DNA of 64,000 bases from Combretum micranthum (lineage: Eukaryota; Streptophyta; Magnoliopsida; Myrtales; Combretaceae): NCBI GenBank assembly GCA_024138025.1, contig JAMXBD010000811.1, positions 186,001-250,000 on the forward strand. The letters are read 5' to 3'. Below the pieces are notes generated by a model, which saw nothing but the letters and a program-made list of their open reading frames with translations, was not told the origin of the DNA and ran no database searches. Below, piece after piece: positions 26,401-38,300 of this stretch (its first letter is position 1; each line of letters begins with the position of its first letter). The position numbers and the translations under genes were made by a program.

Positions 26401-27102
26401 TATGGTTTATAAGAGTAGGTTGTAAGAAAAAGTAGAGATAGGTGAATAGTGTAGAATAGTAGAAAATAGTATAATGTAAAAGTAGACATGACAATTTAAT
26501 GCCGGTAGTAAGAAAATACGCGTATAAAAGCGATATCTGATATTTTTAGCTACCGAAAAATTACGAAATTGATATTTTTGGAAATCTTATATTTTTACGA
26601 GTCTAACAGTATATTCGGAATATTTTTCCTATTCCGAGCTCCCGGACACGTTTTTCAAGAGTCGTATCCGATCGGGTTCAAAGGACACTCGAATTTCTTC
26701 AATCTAATATTTTTATATAATCTATAGCTATTACGATCTGTTATAGCTAACTTTTCCAACTTCGTTTTCTAGGGCTTGAGAAAACGGCAATGCCGGACTT
26801 AAGCGGTTACGGTAAACTAGGGTTTTGTTGACTCTGGAAATCCGGTTGACTTCCGATTAGGGTTTAAGCCTTAATTCGGATCCAAAAATTCGGGGATTTA
26901 CAATTTACCCCTTAGACTTTCATTTATGTGTGGATTTACACCTTCCCCCCATCCCTCAAACTTTTTAAGTGTACATGGAAAATGTTAATTGTGCTTAACT
27001 GTTCAAAATGTTAAAAGTTTAGGGGATCAGAAATGCACTTTAAATGTTCGGAGGGTGAGTCCATATCTAGGTCAAAGTTTAATGGATATTTTGCATTTAT
27101 CC
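23484..27102. mobile_element. MULE-like MITE (386 bp) split by a solo LTR
   Basis: The left arm (23,484-23,674) begins GGATAATTGCGAATTATCC. The right arm (26,908-27,102) ends, reverse-complemented, GGATAAATGCAAAATATCC. The two arms match as diverged terminal inverted repeats over roughly 85 bp (shared CTTAAACTTT and ACCCCTTAAA blocks). Without the inserted LTR the element is about 386 bp. Flanking A-rich sequence prevents a firm target-site call, so the superfamily is an inference from the long terminal repeats. Confidence 0.6.
23675..26902 (-). repeat. Solo LTR with ATTTA target duplication
   Basis: The element begins TGTCACACCCCAGAGGG and ends CGGGGATTTACA, with ATTTA directly repeated at 23,670-23,674 and 26,903-26,907. 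Nothing but LTR-like, stop-filled sequence lies inside its 3,228 bp, so this is a solo LTR left by recombination. Orientation is inferred: its right end, read on the minus strand (TGTAAATCCCCG), resembles the 5' end of the chromovirus LTR at 23,286. The open frames inside it are not genes. Confidence 0.88.
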
Positions 27103-28929
27103 CTAAAAGAAGAAAGGAAAAAAAATATTTAGAATACTAGAGGTTAAAACTTGGAAATTAGCTTATTTGTAGACACACTTCAATGTTGAGACATGGCATA
27201 ATCAATATGATTCCATTCTAATGAATGATACACATCTAAATAAATTTTTAAAAAATAATTAACACTTTGATAAAAAATTAAAAGAAAAATGCAATGTATT
27301 TAAAATTTTATTTTTACAATATTTAAAATGGTTTGATTCAATTTGTGTCCAAAACCAAACTGCAAGCCATTTACTCTTTATAGAAATTTCAGTTTGGTTT
27401 CGATCGAGGTTGGATCAATTTTTTTACTCAATCTTAATAAATAGTTATTCAGGGTTTCTTGGGATGTGAAGAGTGGTGTGTGTGAAAGGGAGAAATATAT
27501 TCTATTCTAGAAAGTATTGAGAAGAGAAGAAGAGATCTAGTTCTATTAGAAGAATTATTGAATTCATTGTTGCTTAATAAAATTGGTTTTTTCTTTCTAC
27601 CTCTTTCCTATACTATCATTTTTTTATTATGAGTTTGATATTTTATTGTATGTTATTGATGAATTTTTGAGGGTGTAATCATTTAATACCTAGGTGTGAT
27701 AACCTAAGAGGAACCACGTGATTGAATATGTCTTGATTTAACTAAATTAATCATTATGTTTTGATTTAACTATATTAATCCATTATCTTAGTATCTCATC
27801 ATGTTGTGTTAATCGAATTTCTTATCTATTTGCATGCATAGATAGGCAAGGTTAGATCTTATATATAGTAGATAGTTTTTCATACATGTGAGTAGATCTA
27901 CATGACTAAACAAAAAAGTATGAATCCTAAGTATGCAATAGTAGAAATATGTTAGATTGTCATCAAACCTAACAAAGGAATTTCCATATTGTATGAATTG
28001 ATTAGAGTATGTAAATTAATTAGAGTAGTGCAATTTCAAGTAGCTAATCAAAACAGTTCTCATTAATTAGCGTAATACTAGTGATTGTGGATCAACGATC
28101 TCCACCACAATCAGTAATAACAATTTCCACAGTTTAAGATGATAAAATAAATAAATTGAATCTGAATTATTGATCTTTTAGGTAACCTTAGAGATTATTC
28201 ATAATGCCTATGATATGATTTGATAATTGAAATTAATTTTGATAAAATTGAGAATATTATTAATATTATTATCATCCTAGTTATTTAGGTTGGATAATAA
28301 ATAGCTTTAAAATTATTGGTAATCATATCAAGTCACTCTGTGGATTTTACTTGTATTCATCTTAATACCACGAATTGAGAGATATGCTTTAATTGAGACA
28401 AGTGTGAATTAAAATGCATTCGATATATGGATTATTAAACTTGATTAAGTTATATAATTTCATATTAAATCTTTAAAAGCTATCATAAGGCTTTGAAACA
28501 AGGGTCGATTGACTGAATATATTTTCTTAGAAACTCTTTCAAATCTTTAGTTGTCCTTTACTGAGGCAAGAGACATTGGTATGCTAGGGGTATGATGGAA
28601 GAGGCTTGATAGTGCATATCTTATGTAATTGTGGGTGAATAATAAGGATATTGATAAGAGAAATCATATGAAGCATAATTATCCCAACAATACCAACACA
28701 CAATATCATAAGAATTCATGGGTGTAGATTCTTAATTATTATTAGGTGCACTTAAACAGTTATTGCCTTGATTTCACCAACTGTGTTCCATATTTAATAG
28801 CCACTACAAAATAAATCAATATAAATAGTTTCAATCTCAAATAAGAAACAAATTTATCTAATAAGAGAAAGGAATAACTAAATAAGGAAAGAGTGGTTAG
28901 ATTAACAAGGCTATTATTAGCCTCATATT
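27103..28929. other. No gene seen; possible decayed retroelement interior
   Basis: AT-rich sequence without an open frame of interest. It lies on the internal side of the primer site at about 28,940, so part may be the eroded leader and gag region of that minus-strand element. I could not recognise gag or pol motifs. Confidence 0.35.
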
Positions 28930-28952
28930 GCAATCCTAGCAATGACACGAAA
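28930..28952 (-). other. Degenerate tRNA-Asp-type primer binding site (Athila/Tat-like)
   Basis: The minus strand reads GATCAAGTTTTTCGTGTCAT then TGCTAGGATTGC. This aligns with the conserved leader of Athila/Tat elements, in which AAGTTTTT is followed by the site complementary to the tRNA-Asp 3' end (TGGCGCCGTTGCCGGGGA). Most differences are C-to-T or G-to-A. The preceding GTGCACTTG motif is also characteristic of these leaders. Confidence 0.6.
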
Positions 28953-28956
28953 AACT

Positions 28957-30395
28957 TGATCACTAGACAAGTGCACCTATCATAGGTATAATATAGTGAG
29001 TATGACCAAGTGCTGTCCCACATGGATTATAAGTACTTGTACTAGCTATCATCTTATTATCTGATTGAAATATTCGTATAATTGGTTAAGATATTAACAA
29101 TTAGAATCAAGGAACCCAATTTAATTAACAAGAACATATAAGAGCAATCATCGAGAATTCATGATGATTAAAAGAACAATACTTAGACATTGAATTCTTC
29201 TAGTGTTACCTTTGTGATCTTAAAATACCAACAAATTTCCTATCCACTACTTGAGCCATGGGAATTCCTAATATAAATAATGATAGAAATCACTCAGATC
29301 GACAACCTTTAATTATTCATCATTTAATTGGAACGTTCCTAATCAATTTCCCCACATTAAATTACACATATTAAATAATTAATCAATTCTCTTGTTCTAT
29401 GAATCACACTATTTGGTTTGATCTTAGAAAAATTTATGTTGCCCCATACTCAGAATGAAACTCCATTTGATCATGCATATCTATTGATACACATAAAATT
29501 TTCTTATATGCATGAGATCTAATCCTTGAATTATACACAAATAAAAGAACAAGTCATTAAGCATGACATGATTAGATTCAAGAAATTATAATTCTCCAAA
29601 AGAAACAATCTTGATCACATAGTTCTTTTAGGATTCATTAAGTCTAGGTATTATAGATTTACTCATTCATGAGAATAGTCATCAAAACAAAATAAAATTA
29701 CAATCTAGTAAGAAGACAAATATATAAATAAATCCCTTTGTGATCTTGCATATTTTATAATGAGTGACTAAACATTAATTTTCAATATAATCTTGCATTC
29801 TTATCCACCTTTTTGTTAAAAGTACTGTTTCTTGCTCTCTTTAAGGTTCTCTGTCTTTCTTTAACTCTCTCTTATATTGTGTTATGTTCTAACCTATTCC
29901 CTAGTCTCCTTGATTCTTAGCAAGGATAGGTGTGTGTGTGTGTGTGTATATATATGCATGTATTGATTAGGGCATCATCTGCACAGTCTATGAGATGCAC
30001 ATGTAAGTACAAGTAATGCTTTTGGCCATATATCTTTCTTACTTCAAAAATGAGCAAAGGGTAAATTCATGAAGTGCACGAGTAAGTGCATTTACACACT
30101 AAAACCCATGCATATATTTAGACATGTATTTTGACCATTTAACAACATTGGATAAGTACGGGTAGATCATATATATGTATATACCCTAAGCAATTCTTCA
30201 AAGCATCATATTACCTCAAATTTTACTTTGATTGCCTGAAACTTGAACATTTTTCTTTGTTCATCTCTAACTGAGTGCTTTGACTCATTTTGTAGAAATA
30301 TAAATGAGTTGAGCATTAAATTCACTAAAAACACCCTAAACACATCTAAGAATATATTAAGACCTATAACAATAGGTACAAATACAATCTATCAG
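28957..30395 (-). repeat. Probable Athila/Tat-like 5' LTR (about 1.4 kb)
   Basis: On the minus strand this would start TGATAGATTG (at 30,395) and end ..GATCA (at 28,957), directly before the tRNA-Asp-type primer site. The interior has a (GT)n microsatellite at about 29,929-29,948. The far boundary is a guess from the TG/CA dinucleotides; the partner LTR was not found. Confidence 0.45.
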
Positions 30396-30482
30396 TGCTA
30401 TTCTAGAATAGATAATTGAGCTAATTAAAGTTGAAGAAAAGCTAGAGTTGAAAATTTTTTAATGGACATATTAACAAGTAAT

Positions 30483-31200
30483 TAGGGGTGTTCACGGATG
30501 AGTTAATCAGTCAGTGATTCTATTTTTTAAACATAACCGTCATGATTGGTTTTTTAATCTCTCGATCCTCAACCAGTCCATTATAAACTGTTAACTACCT
30601 TAACGGTTAATTGTTTTATTTGGTTAATTTAATCAGTTTTTGATTTTTAACCATTTAATGTATTGGTTTCAACAAAACAAATTGATAATTTCAACAAACC
30701 TCATTTTTTAGCCTTTATCATAAAGTTTTTCTTTAAATTATTATATATATTACAAGAGCTTTAAGGAAAAAAGAAAATCAAATTAAGGAAAAGGGGAAAA
30801 ACAAACCTTTTGATGTATCATTATCAATAAAATCAAATCAAAACAATTACCACATTAACTGCATCAAAAATAAGACAATAGTATTTTAATCAAAATTCAA
30901 GAAATATTAATATAAGTAAATTATATGTATATGTAAATCATATGTATATGTATATGTATATCTTTAAAAAATAATTATATATATGTAAATTATATATAAT
31001 ATATTTATAAATATTGAAACGGTTAATCGTTAACCATCGGTTTTTTGTAGTTACAAACTGAAATCGAAACCAAAAAATCGAAAAAAATAAAAATCGTAAT
31101 CCTAAACCGAAACCAACAAACCGATTAACTATATTTTTCGGATTGGTTTTACGGTTTCGGTTTGGTTTTTTTGTTCCATCAGTTTTTTTGCACACCGCTA
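30483..31200. mobile_element. hAT-type MITE with perfect 8 bp target duplication
   Basis: Termini TAGGGGTGTTCAC and, reverse-complemented from the right, TAGCGGTGTGCAA are inverted repeats of the hAT type. CAAGTAAT is directly repeated at 30,475-30,482 and 31,201-31,208. The 718 bp interior is A/T-rich with GGTTAAT/CGGTTT motifs repeated in inverted order near the two ends. No transposase; the minus-strand open frame at 30,938-31,195 lies wholly in it and is not a gene. Confidence 0.88.
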
Positions 31201-31208
31201 CAAGTAAT

Positions 31209-32037
31209 TGTGCAGGATAAGGTGAAGAACGAAGTTGAATGTTAAAAGGGCTATTAAAGTTGAGAGAAGATAAAGCTTGAAATTTTTAAGAAGGCAAATG
31301 ACTTATTGATTGAGAAATTAATGTTGTAGAGATATAAAAAGAAAGTAATAATGCAATTTGTTGATCATTCTACATTAATTGCATATGAAATTTTGCTTAC
31401 AAGTTAAAAATGATTCATAATTGTGTAAAAGTTTGTTTCATGCATGTTGTTTGGTTCAGCAAGACATGCAAATTAGTTGTTAATGGAAGTTGTACTAGTG
31501 TGCTTCTCAAGATTATATTCATAAAAAGGATTTCTAGGTTACTTAGCATTTAAGGTCATATGATTTACAATGGTAGAATTCTTAGAGTATGCTACATCTG
31601 CATAAACAAGCACGGGTTCCAAGATCTATTAATGGCTATATCCATGTAACTCCCATGGATGTTGCACATATATTACAAGAAAGGTCGTAGTAGTATGATA
31701 GGTAAATATTGAAACATCTACAAAATTCAAAAAGGTAAACACATTCTCCTATTGTTTTCCATAACTCTAGCTGAAGTTCAACATGAGAAATATGAACATG
31801 TTAAGAAAGTTATTGGTTAAAGAAGTTTATTCTCATTTCCAAGGAAATCATTTGACAAAAGGAAGTTACAAGGATAATTACAAAAGCTTAAAGATCATGT
31901 TTCAAAGATGAATCCTTTTCTAACCCCATGATTACGATAGGAATATAATGATGTTTTCATAAATACAAGTCCCGTGGGGAGCAAACCAGAAGGAGGAGCA
32001 ACTTGGGAGCAACCTAAAATTTATCTAATGTGAAACT
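31209..32037. other. No gene seen
   Basis: About 0.8 kb of AT-rich sequence without a coding stretch or recognisable element ends. The last five bases (AAACT) recur at 38,296. Confidence 0.4.
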
Positions 32038-32809
32038 TGTAAACCCTTGGAATTTTCCGTCCTAGATAATATTTATATTACGTTAGTAGCACCATAGAGC
32101 TCCTTTATAGGTATAAGATCTTAAAAATATCACATAATGGCTTGAACAGATACCAAAAACCCGAAATTCATCTGACAAGACCTAAGAATGGAACAAAGAT
32201 AGATTCAATATCATAGAATAGGAATCGAAACCTTAAGGTCGGGCTCAACAAAAATATTATAGAATTTTGAACTAAAATTTTAGTTTAAAAATGCAAACTC
32301 AAATTATGTAGCTCGACCCTTAATGATAATTAATCGCATAAATTGGAAAACCCGAATTTTAGCTTTAGTAATTATCTATATTAAATTAGCATCACCATTT
32401 AGTATAAATATTTATGTCTGTAATTCATAAATAAAATTGTCCTCCGATTCATAATACATCAGATAATAAATTAGTTCGTCTCATGTACATAATAGAAATA
32501 CAAATACTCTATGAAGGATGAAAATATTATGTCTTCCCTTGCTAAAAACCGTATGGACTAAAATACACACCCACTAAAATTCCTTTTCTTGCCAAATTCA
32601 CTAAATAATCACACAATTCAACAAAGTCAACTCCTTTTATGACAAACATCAATTGCAAATCCCCTCCATTATGCCAAAGTACTATTTCTAGTACACTTCC
32701 AACTCAATGATGCCTACTTCCAAAGCGCTCCATAATGCTAAGTCTTATCCATCTTGTCCATCTTAAAAAAAAAAGGGAAAAAAGGACCTCATTCTCACTC
32801 TCTCTCCCA

Positions 32810-32812
32810 CAC

Positions 32813-32852
<40 letters not shown>

Positions 32853-32880
32853 CACACACACACTCTCTCTCCCTCTCCTC
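32810..32880. repeat. (CT)n / (CA)n microsatellite
   Basis: A run of CT dinucleotides (about 32,813-32,848) passes into CA repeats and more CT. It creates two overlapping low-complexity open frames (Ser-Leu repeats) that I do not regard as genes. Confidence 0.95.
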
Positions 32881-33503
32881 TCTCGCTTGGATCTCACTCC
32901 CTTTCTCTCTATCTTTCATTCACACTTTTGTCTCTCTTTTCTGCTCTTTTATTCTCTTTCCTACAAAACAACAAATCTACCTTTATCTTAATATAGAAAG
33001 GTAGAATCTTTATGCCTAAAAAGTGAAGAATCCATTGGTGGAATCACAAGAATCTTCAAACCACTAGGTAAGCCAAGGCTCCTAAACTTTAAAATTTTTA
33101 CCTTTTATGTTAAGGATCTAAAAACTCTTTTTATCACCGTTTAGGTTTGGACCTTGTAATATACGGAAATATAAAGATGAAAATATAATGGATTATGAAT
33201 CATAAGATGATATAGGATGAGTTTAAGGTCAAAACAAGTAAGTTGTAAAAGTTTAAGTTTGATTGAGGAATGAATGTTGAAGTTTGGATTTTTGCAATTT
33301 TTGACAGATGCTATGCCGCCATATGGAGAATCTGCGTTGTTGGTGTAGAGATAGCATAGGAAGGAAACAGTAGCGTTTTTCTTAACACTAGGTGAAACGC
33401 CGGATAGGAACGCCGTTGGCGTTGATCATGAAATTGCCAGCGTATGTTGTTGGATCAAAATTCTGGGAATTCAACGCTTCGATGAATGCCACCAGTGTTC
33501 GTG

Positions 33504-33542
33504 TTATTTTTGCCAGCGTAGGGTGTACGCTGGCAAAAATAA
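33504..33542. other. Perfect 17 bp hairpin in LTR
   Basis: TTATTTTTGCCAGCGTA (33,504-33,520) is followed by the loop GGGTG and then its exact reverse complement (33,526-33,542). Further GCCAGCGTA copies occur nearby (about 33,436 and 33,555). It lies in a GC-rich cassette of an otherwise AT-rich LTR. Confidence 0.9.
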
Positions 33543-35259
33543 GACGTATGCTGCCAGCGTAGGTACCGACATATGAGCAATTTTTATAAATACGAGACGC
33601 GAGAAGACGGTTTCGATAGAAAATTTTTATCATATTTTTCCTTTGTATAAAAGAGTTTTGGAGCGTTATTGGAGTTCTAAGATTGGAGAATCATCAAGAG
33701 GATGTTTTTTATCCAAAGTAAGTGATCTTAACCTTCTCCTATGGATTATATAAGAATTTGTATAAGTTTTCTTAGGGTTTGGTTGGATTTTGCATGAAGG
33801 TTCGTATGAGAAAACCCTAGCACGTGTTGAGATTCGTGATTGGTGAATACAAGTCGGATTTTAGCGATTCAAATCAGTAAGTTTATCTCCTCTATGATGG
33901 ATTTAAACAAAATACGAGTTAAACAATCCTTACATGTTCCTTATATTATGCAAATTAGGGTTTTGGTGAAATATATGGTGTTTGTAGAGTTTGTGGATTT
34001 ATTGTTATTTTTGAGGATATTTGTGGAGTTTGATCGGAATAGACAGTGCAGATAGCAAAGATTTCTTCTTAGGTTAGGATTTTGAAGAATTCATGTTTGT
34101 TAGGATATATTGATAATGTATTCATATCTGTTGATGTGTATATATAATATATATATATGTTGTAACAAGATATTTGAAGTTTGTGGTATTGTTATTGGTG
34201 TTGATATAGAAGTTTGTGGAGTTCGAGTTGTCTTTGTTGTGTTGATATTGGATTTGAGGACTTGAATTGTATTCCTGAAATTGAGAAAGGTATGACTAAT
34301 CTCTGCTTGTTGTTTTTGCTTGTAAGTTTAGTATTGATTGAATGGTTGTGAGAACAGAATTTCATAATAAACTTAATTATATTCGGCTTAATAATTGTCT
34401 ATTTGGTTATGCTTGGCTTTGACCAATAAAGACCTGGCAGACAGTGATATTGGTGAGGCACCCTAATGATCTTGGTGTGAAATTGTCCTTAGTGGACTCG
34501 CGCCTTGATATGATTCCGGTAGAATTAGGTGTTCTGGATTCGAGGTGTTTGGGGAGTACCCACTCATCCATATATGTATATGATTATTATTTTCAAAGAG
34601 TTGTTTGATTTTCAAGGGGTTTGAGTAACTCCGAGTTCGGGATTAGAGTATACCTAATACTGGACAGTGTTGTTTTATTGGCTTAAGAAAGATAATGATA
34701 TGACTGTTTGCATTAGCTTAAGTTGCATGAATTATTTGTCTATTGTGTGTGCATATGTATTTGTTTTTGGATTAGATTAATCATATTGGGCATCGCCGCT
34801 CATTCTTTTAAATTTCAAGTACAGGTGAAGAGGATATATTATATGATCTTTTTGGATATGAATTATTCTTTGATAACGGGGATGGCGACAGTGGACCCGA
34901 CTACCCAGCCGAGAGCTAGGCTTCATATATCAAGATTTCTAAAGAAAAGATACGTTTAGATCCTTTCAAGTTGTAGTTGGATGTTTAGGTTGGTTTCAAT
35001 GAAAGGATTTTGATATTAATGTTTTTAGTTTTTGTTGGTTTATTGGCTATGTTATGCCGACTTGGATTTTATATTTGAGCCAGGAGTTTATGTTTTATGA
35101 AGTATATATTTTTAGTTTAAACATGTTTCGTATCCTATGAGATACCCTATGCATGTTTACAGGTGATAAATGTATTATTGTAGATATTAAAGCCTTTGCG
35201 TGTCCTATATAAAGAGGATACGTGGCGGGTTGTAATGTCTTTAGGTTAGGGCGTTACAG

Positions 35260-35270
35260 ATCTACTCTCT
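35260..35270 (+). other. Polypurine tract-like sequence
   Basis: AAAGAGGGGAG occurs directly before TGATATAC and 1-12 bases after the end of the preceding LTR. It is the expected plus-strand primer sequence for the LTR that follows. Confidence 0.6.
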
Positions 35271-35469
35271 AAAGAGGGGAGTGATATACTATCACTCCTC
35301 AATCCTCAAGGTATAACACTCAACTCCACTTTGGTATCATTCATGTGTAAAAAATAAAGGAAAATGTGGGTATAAGATCTTTTAAAAATTCGTATTCTAA
35401 CTTGAGGCCACCAAAAAGAGGTCTTACTTTCTTCAAAATGTTATTTTTCAGTGCTAAAATATTTACTAG

Positions 35470-36115
35470 GGTTGGATCCCTTGCATATGGAGTTAAAAAT
35501 GATGTTTTCCTTACTTAAAAACCCCTTTTCAACTTATATAAACACCTAGGAAGCTTCGAACATCAAGAATCTTGTGTTATTTTGCTTTATGGTACTTGTT
35601 CTTTAGGATCTCTCTAGATTCGAATTTATTTTCTTTAACTGATTATTTATTTCTTATGACCAGTTAAAATGATGTTTTGTGGCTCATTTAAACCTAGATA
35701 TGCTATATAAACCCATAAGAGGCTTAAAATACCAAAGATCCATGCATACAAAAGGATATGATACATGTTTTTGTAAAAACTTAAGAAATCCGAATTTTCA
35801 CTTTTTGTTTTCTTTTTATTTATGGCTTACACATGGTAAAAAATTATTTTTTCTAGGTTCTTTTCATCTAGATGTATTATATAATCCTTTAGGATGTTTG
35901 GAATATAAGAAATCTACACATATGCAACTATAGAACTAATTATTTTGAGCAACTCAAAGAAATCCGAATTTATATATTTTATTTTCTCTTTGGTTACAAG
36001 TTTTACTTAATAAAAATTGATGTCTCCTAATTAATCTATACCTATACATGTTGTATGAACCCTTGGAAGGCCTAAAGTGACAAAAATACACCTTTTAGAA
36101 TGATTATAAGACCAT
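35470..36115. repeat. Degenerate tandem repeat, about 174 bp, four units
   Basis: The anchor ATATAAACACC-like sequence recurs at 35,536, 35,705, 35,879 and 36,053 (steps 169, 174, 174). Each is followed by an AGGAAGC/AGAGGC-like block and then by AGAAATCCGAATTT in at least the second and third units. Confidence 0.75.
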
Positions 36116-36429
36116 GGTACTATGGGATGAATTTTGATCCGAATTTACAAATTATGATATTCAATTCCCTGCTAGCTAAAAATAATACTTGGTCCTATAA
36201 CTTGATAAAGCATAATTTAAGTATGAATATGACTTATCTTACTACCATAGCATTGGATGAACAAGGAGAAAAATTGGCAAATTCTTCATGTTTAGCATCA
36301 AGCATGACTTGGGCTAAAATATGAAAAGGAGAAATAAATTCCTTGGTTATTTAATTAATATTGGCATTAAAGTATCCTTTGATGTAAAAAGGGAATTATC
36401 AAGAGATTGTGGAAAGAAATTACAGAAAC

Positions 36430-36985
36430 ATTAATGGGCCTCAATACATAGACATGGATTAAAATTGGGCTATGTTGTTTAATGGGCCATTTCAATGCTT
36501 AAGTCCAATTAAGTGGCAAGTGAATAAATCAAATGATCAATAAAAGATTATGAAATTAGACATGGGCTTTTAATTATGATTTTGGGCCTAACATGTCTTA
36601 TGAGCTATTAGCATAGAAATATAGTGAGAAGTCCATTTACCATATGTACATGGATGTGAGGCCTATATAAGATATGAGATGTGACAAGGATAATTTAAGC
36701 CCAAAAGCTAGTTTACATAGACATGATGTAGTAATATAGCCTAATATGCTTTTTAATCACCTAAGCCTGTAGACTTTTAATCTAGAATCAAGAAAGGGAA
36801 GTTAAGCCCAAAACTTGGAAAATAAGGAATTTAGGCCCGTAAGTTTACAAACTAATTTAGCATGAGAACTTAAAAGGTTAGAATAAGCCCAAAGGCTTAA
36901 GTAAAGTCCAAATAGGATCTTATGTTCACATTAGCATAATTAATTAAAGTCTTTAGTTAAGCCCAACTAAGTTTGGCCCAACTAG
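36430..36985. promoter_or_regulatory. Cluster of TGGGCC/GGCCCA site II-like motifs in LTR
   Basis: At least ten short motifs of the TGGGCY type occur here. They are in forward form first (ATGGGCC, TTGGGCT, ATGGGCC, ATGGGCT, TTGGGCC) and then in reverse form (AGCCCA several times, GGCCCG, GGCCCA). Site II elements are TCP-factor targets in plant promoters. Function in this LTR is inferred only. Confidence 0.45.
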
Positions 36986-38300
36986 AGGAAAGCAAATGAC
37001 AATAACATAACATTATAGCTTTAGCTAGTTCTTGCATGGCACCTAAAGTATTAATACATGTTATTCTTCTTATTTATAGGCGAGCTCGGTTACCTATTCG
37101 ATACCCCTTCCGATTATTACGACACTTGATTATTGATATGGATTGGTGAGTAAATTGACTCTAATCCACACTTGTGCTATGTAGTTTAGTTGCACTTAAG
37201 TAAAGAAAACAAATTGGATTGTGTGGGAATTGGGTTCATATCTACTATTGTGCCTATTGATTGAAAAAACACTATAATAATAGTGATAACTTGATTTGGT
37301 GATAAAATGTAGTTTGATAGTATATGATAAGTGTCTGTAACTAGTTGACCACTAAAGAAATTGATTTAATATTATTTGACACACTAATTAATTGGTCATG
37401 CATCGTACGACTCTATTGTATTAGCATTGCATACTTTTGATTACTTCTGTCACGCATTACCGTTCCAAGTTCATGATGAGTTACATAGGGTTTTGATGGT
37501 GAATCCTTGTATCACCAGTACTATCATGTGGCTCACAAATTTCGTGGAAACTACTTGGTGTGAGGAATGCTATCTATCGAGGGTCCGCGTGAAGTGTGTA
37601 ATGCTTAGGGAGTTTCCTAGTATGCCAGTTCAAAAAATGTTTTAAAGATTTTTAAAGGGAATACTCGGCATACTCTGATCCTCCTAGGCATTAGTGTCGG
37701 AGTTGGTTCCTTAACCCTCGGAGAGGGTATAAATCTTTGACTTATCTGGATTTCGGTCATCTGGACTTGTGTGTGTGAAAGCATATGGTTGAGTGATGCA
37801 TTGCATATGAGTGTTAATAAAACTTGAATGTCTTGTTGAGATGTGTTTATTGTCTAAGTTACTTCACTAAGCTATGGTTTGCTCAAACCCTTATAGATTT
37901 CACAGGTTTAGGGGCAGTTCGTGGTTCATCCCTATGAGAGTCCTCACCCCGGTATGCATTAGCACCTTTTTGGGTAGATCGGGGGAGTGAAGTAATGTGG
38001 AAGGAAGATTTAAAAAAAAAATTATCTATCTAGTTTTTATATATGTCTTTGTATATGTTTAAGACTTTAAGTCATATTAGTTTTATTATGTTTGGTGACA
38101 AGACAATGATTAAGGATTATTATCTATGATGTCACTCTGTGCATATATGCTTTATTTGATCTATACAACCTTAATCTTGGATAAACATGTCACATTCCTT
38201 TGAGCAACCTAATCTTATCATACCCTTGTGTCTATCTAAGGCCATAGATTGATGTAAGGCGTATTGATACGTTAGGATACCCTTTGGGCATGACAAAACT

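Larger units (their letters stand above)
32038..35258 (+). repeat. Chromovirus-type LTR, plus orientation
   Basis: It begins TGTAAACCCTTGGAATTTTCC and ends TTAGGGCGTTACA. These ends match the start and finish patterns of the other chromoviral LTRs here in plus orientation. Its 3,221 bp contain a (CT)n(CA)n microsatellite, a GC-rich cassette with a perfect hairpin, and a leader-like block near 34,870-34,920. The bases after it are GATCT, before it AAACT, so no simple target duplication. No coding content. Confidence 0.7.
35271..38295 (+). repeat. Second chromovirus-type LTR, plus orientation
   Basis: It starts TGATATACTATCAC after a polypurine tract and ends CCTTTGGGCATGACA, whose reverse complement resembles the TGTCA...GGGTATCCTAA end of the solo LTR at 23,675. 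AAACT follows at 38,296-38,300. The interior holds a 174 bp tandem repeat (35.5-36.1 kb), a GGCCCA-rich stretch and a leader-like block near 37,900-37,980. No coding content; the open frames here are short and unsupported. Confidence 0.65.

Noticed and set aside
28760..29023. 87-codon minus-strand frame
   Set aside because: It spans an Athila/Tat-type LTR end and primer site, so it is leader sequence and not a gene.
32735..33004. Two overlapping frames of 80-89 codons rich in Ser and Leu
   Set aside because: They read through a CT/CA microsatellite inside an LTR.
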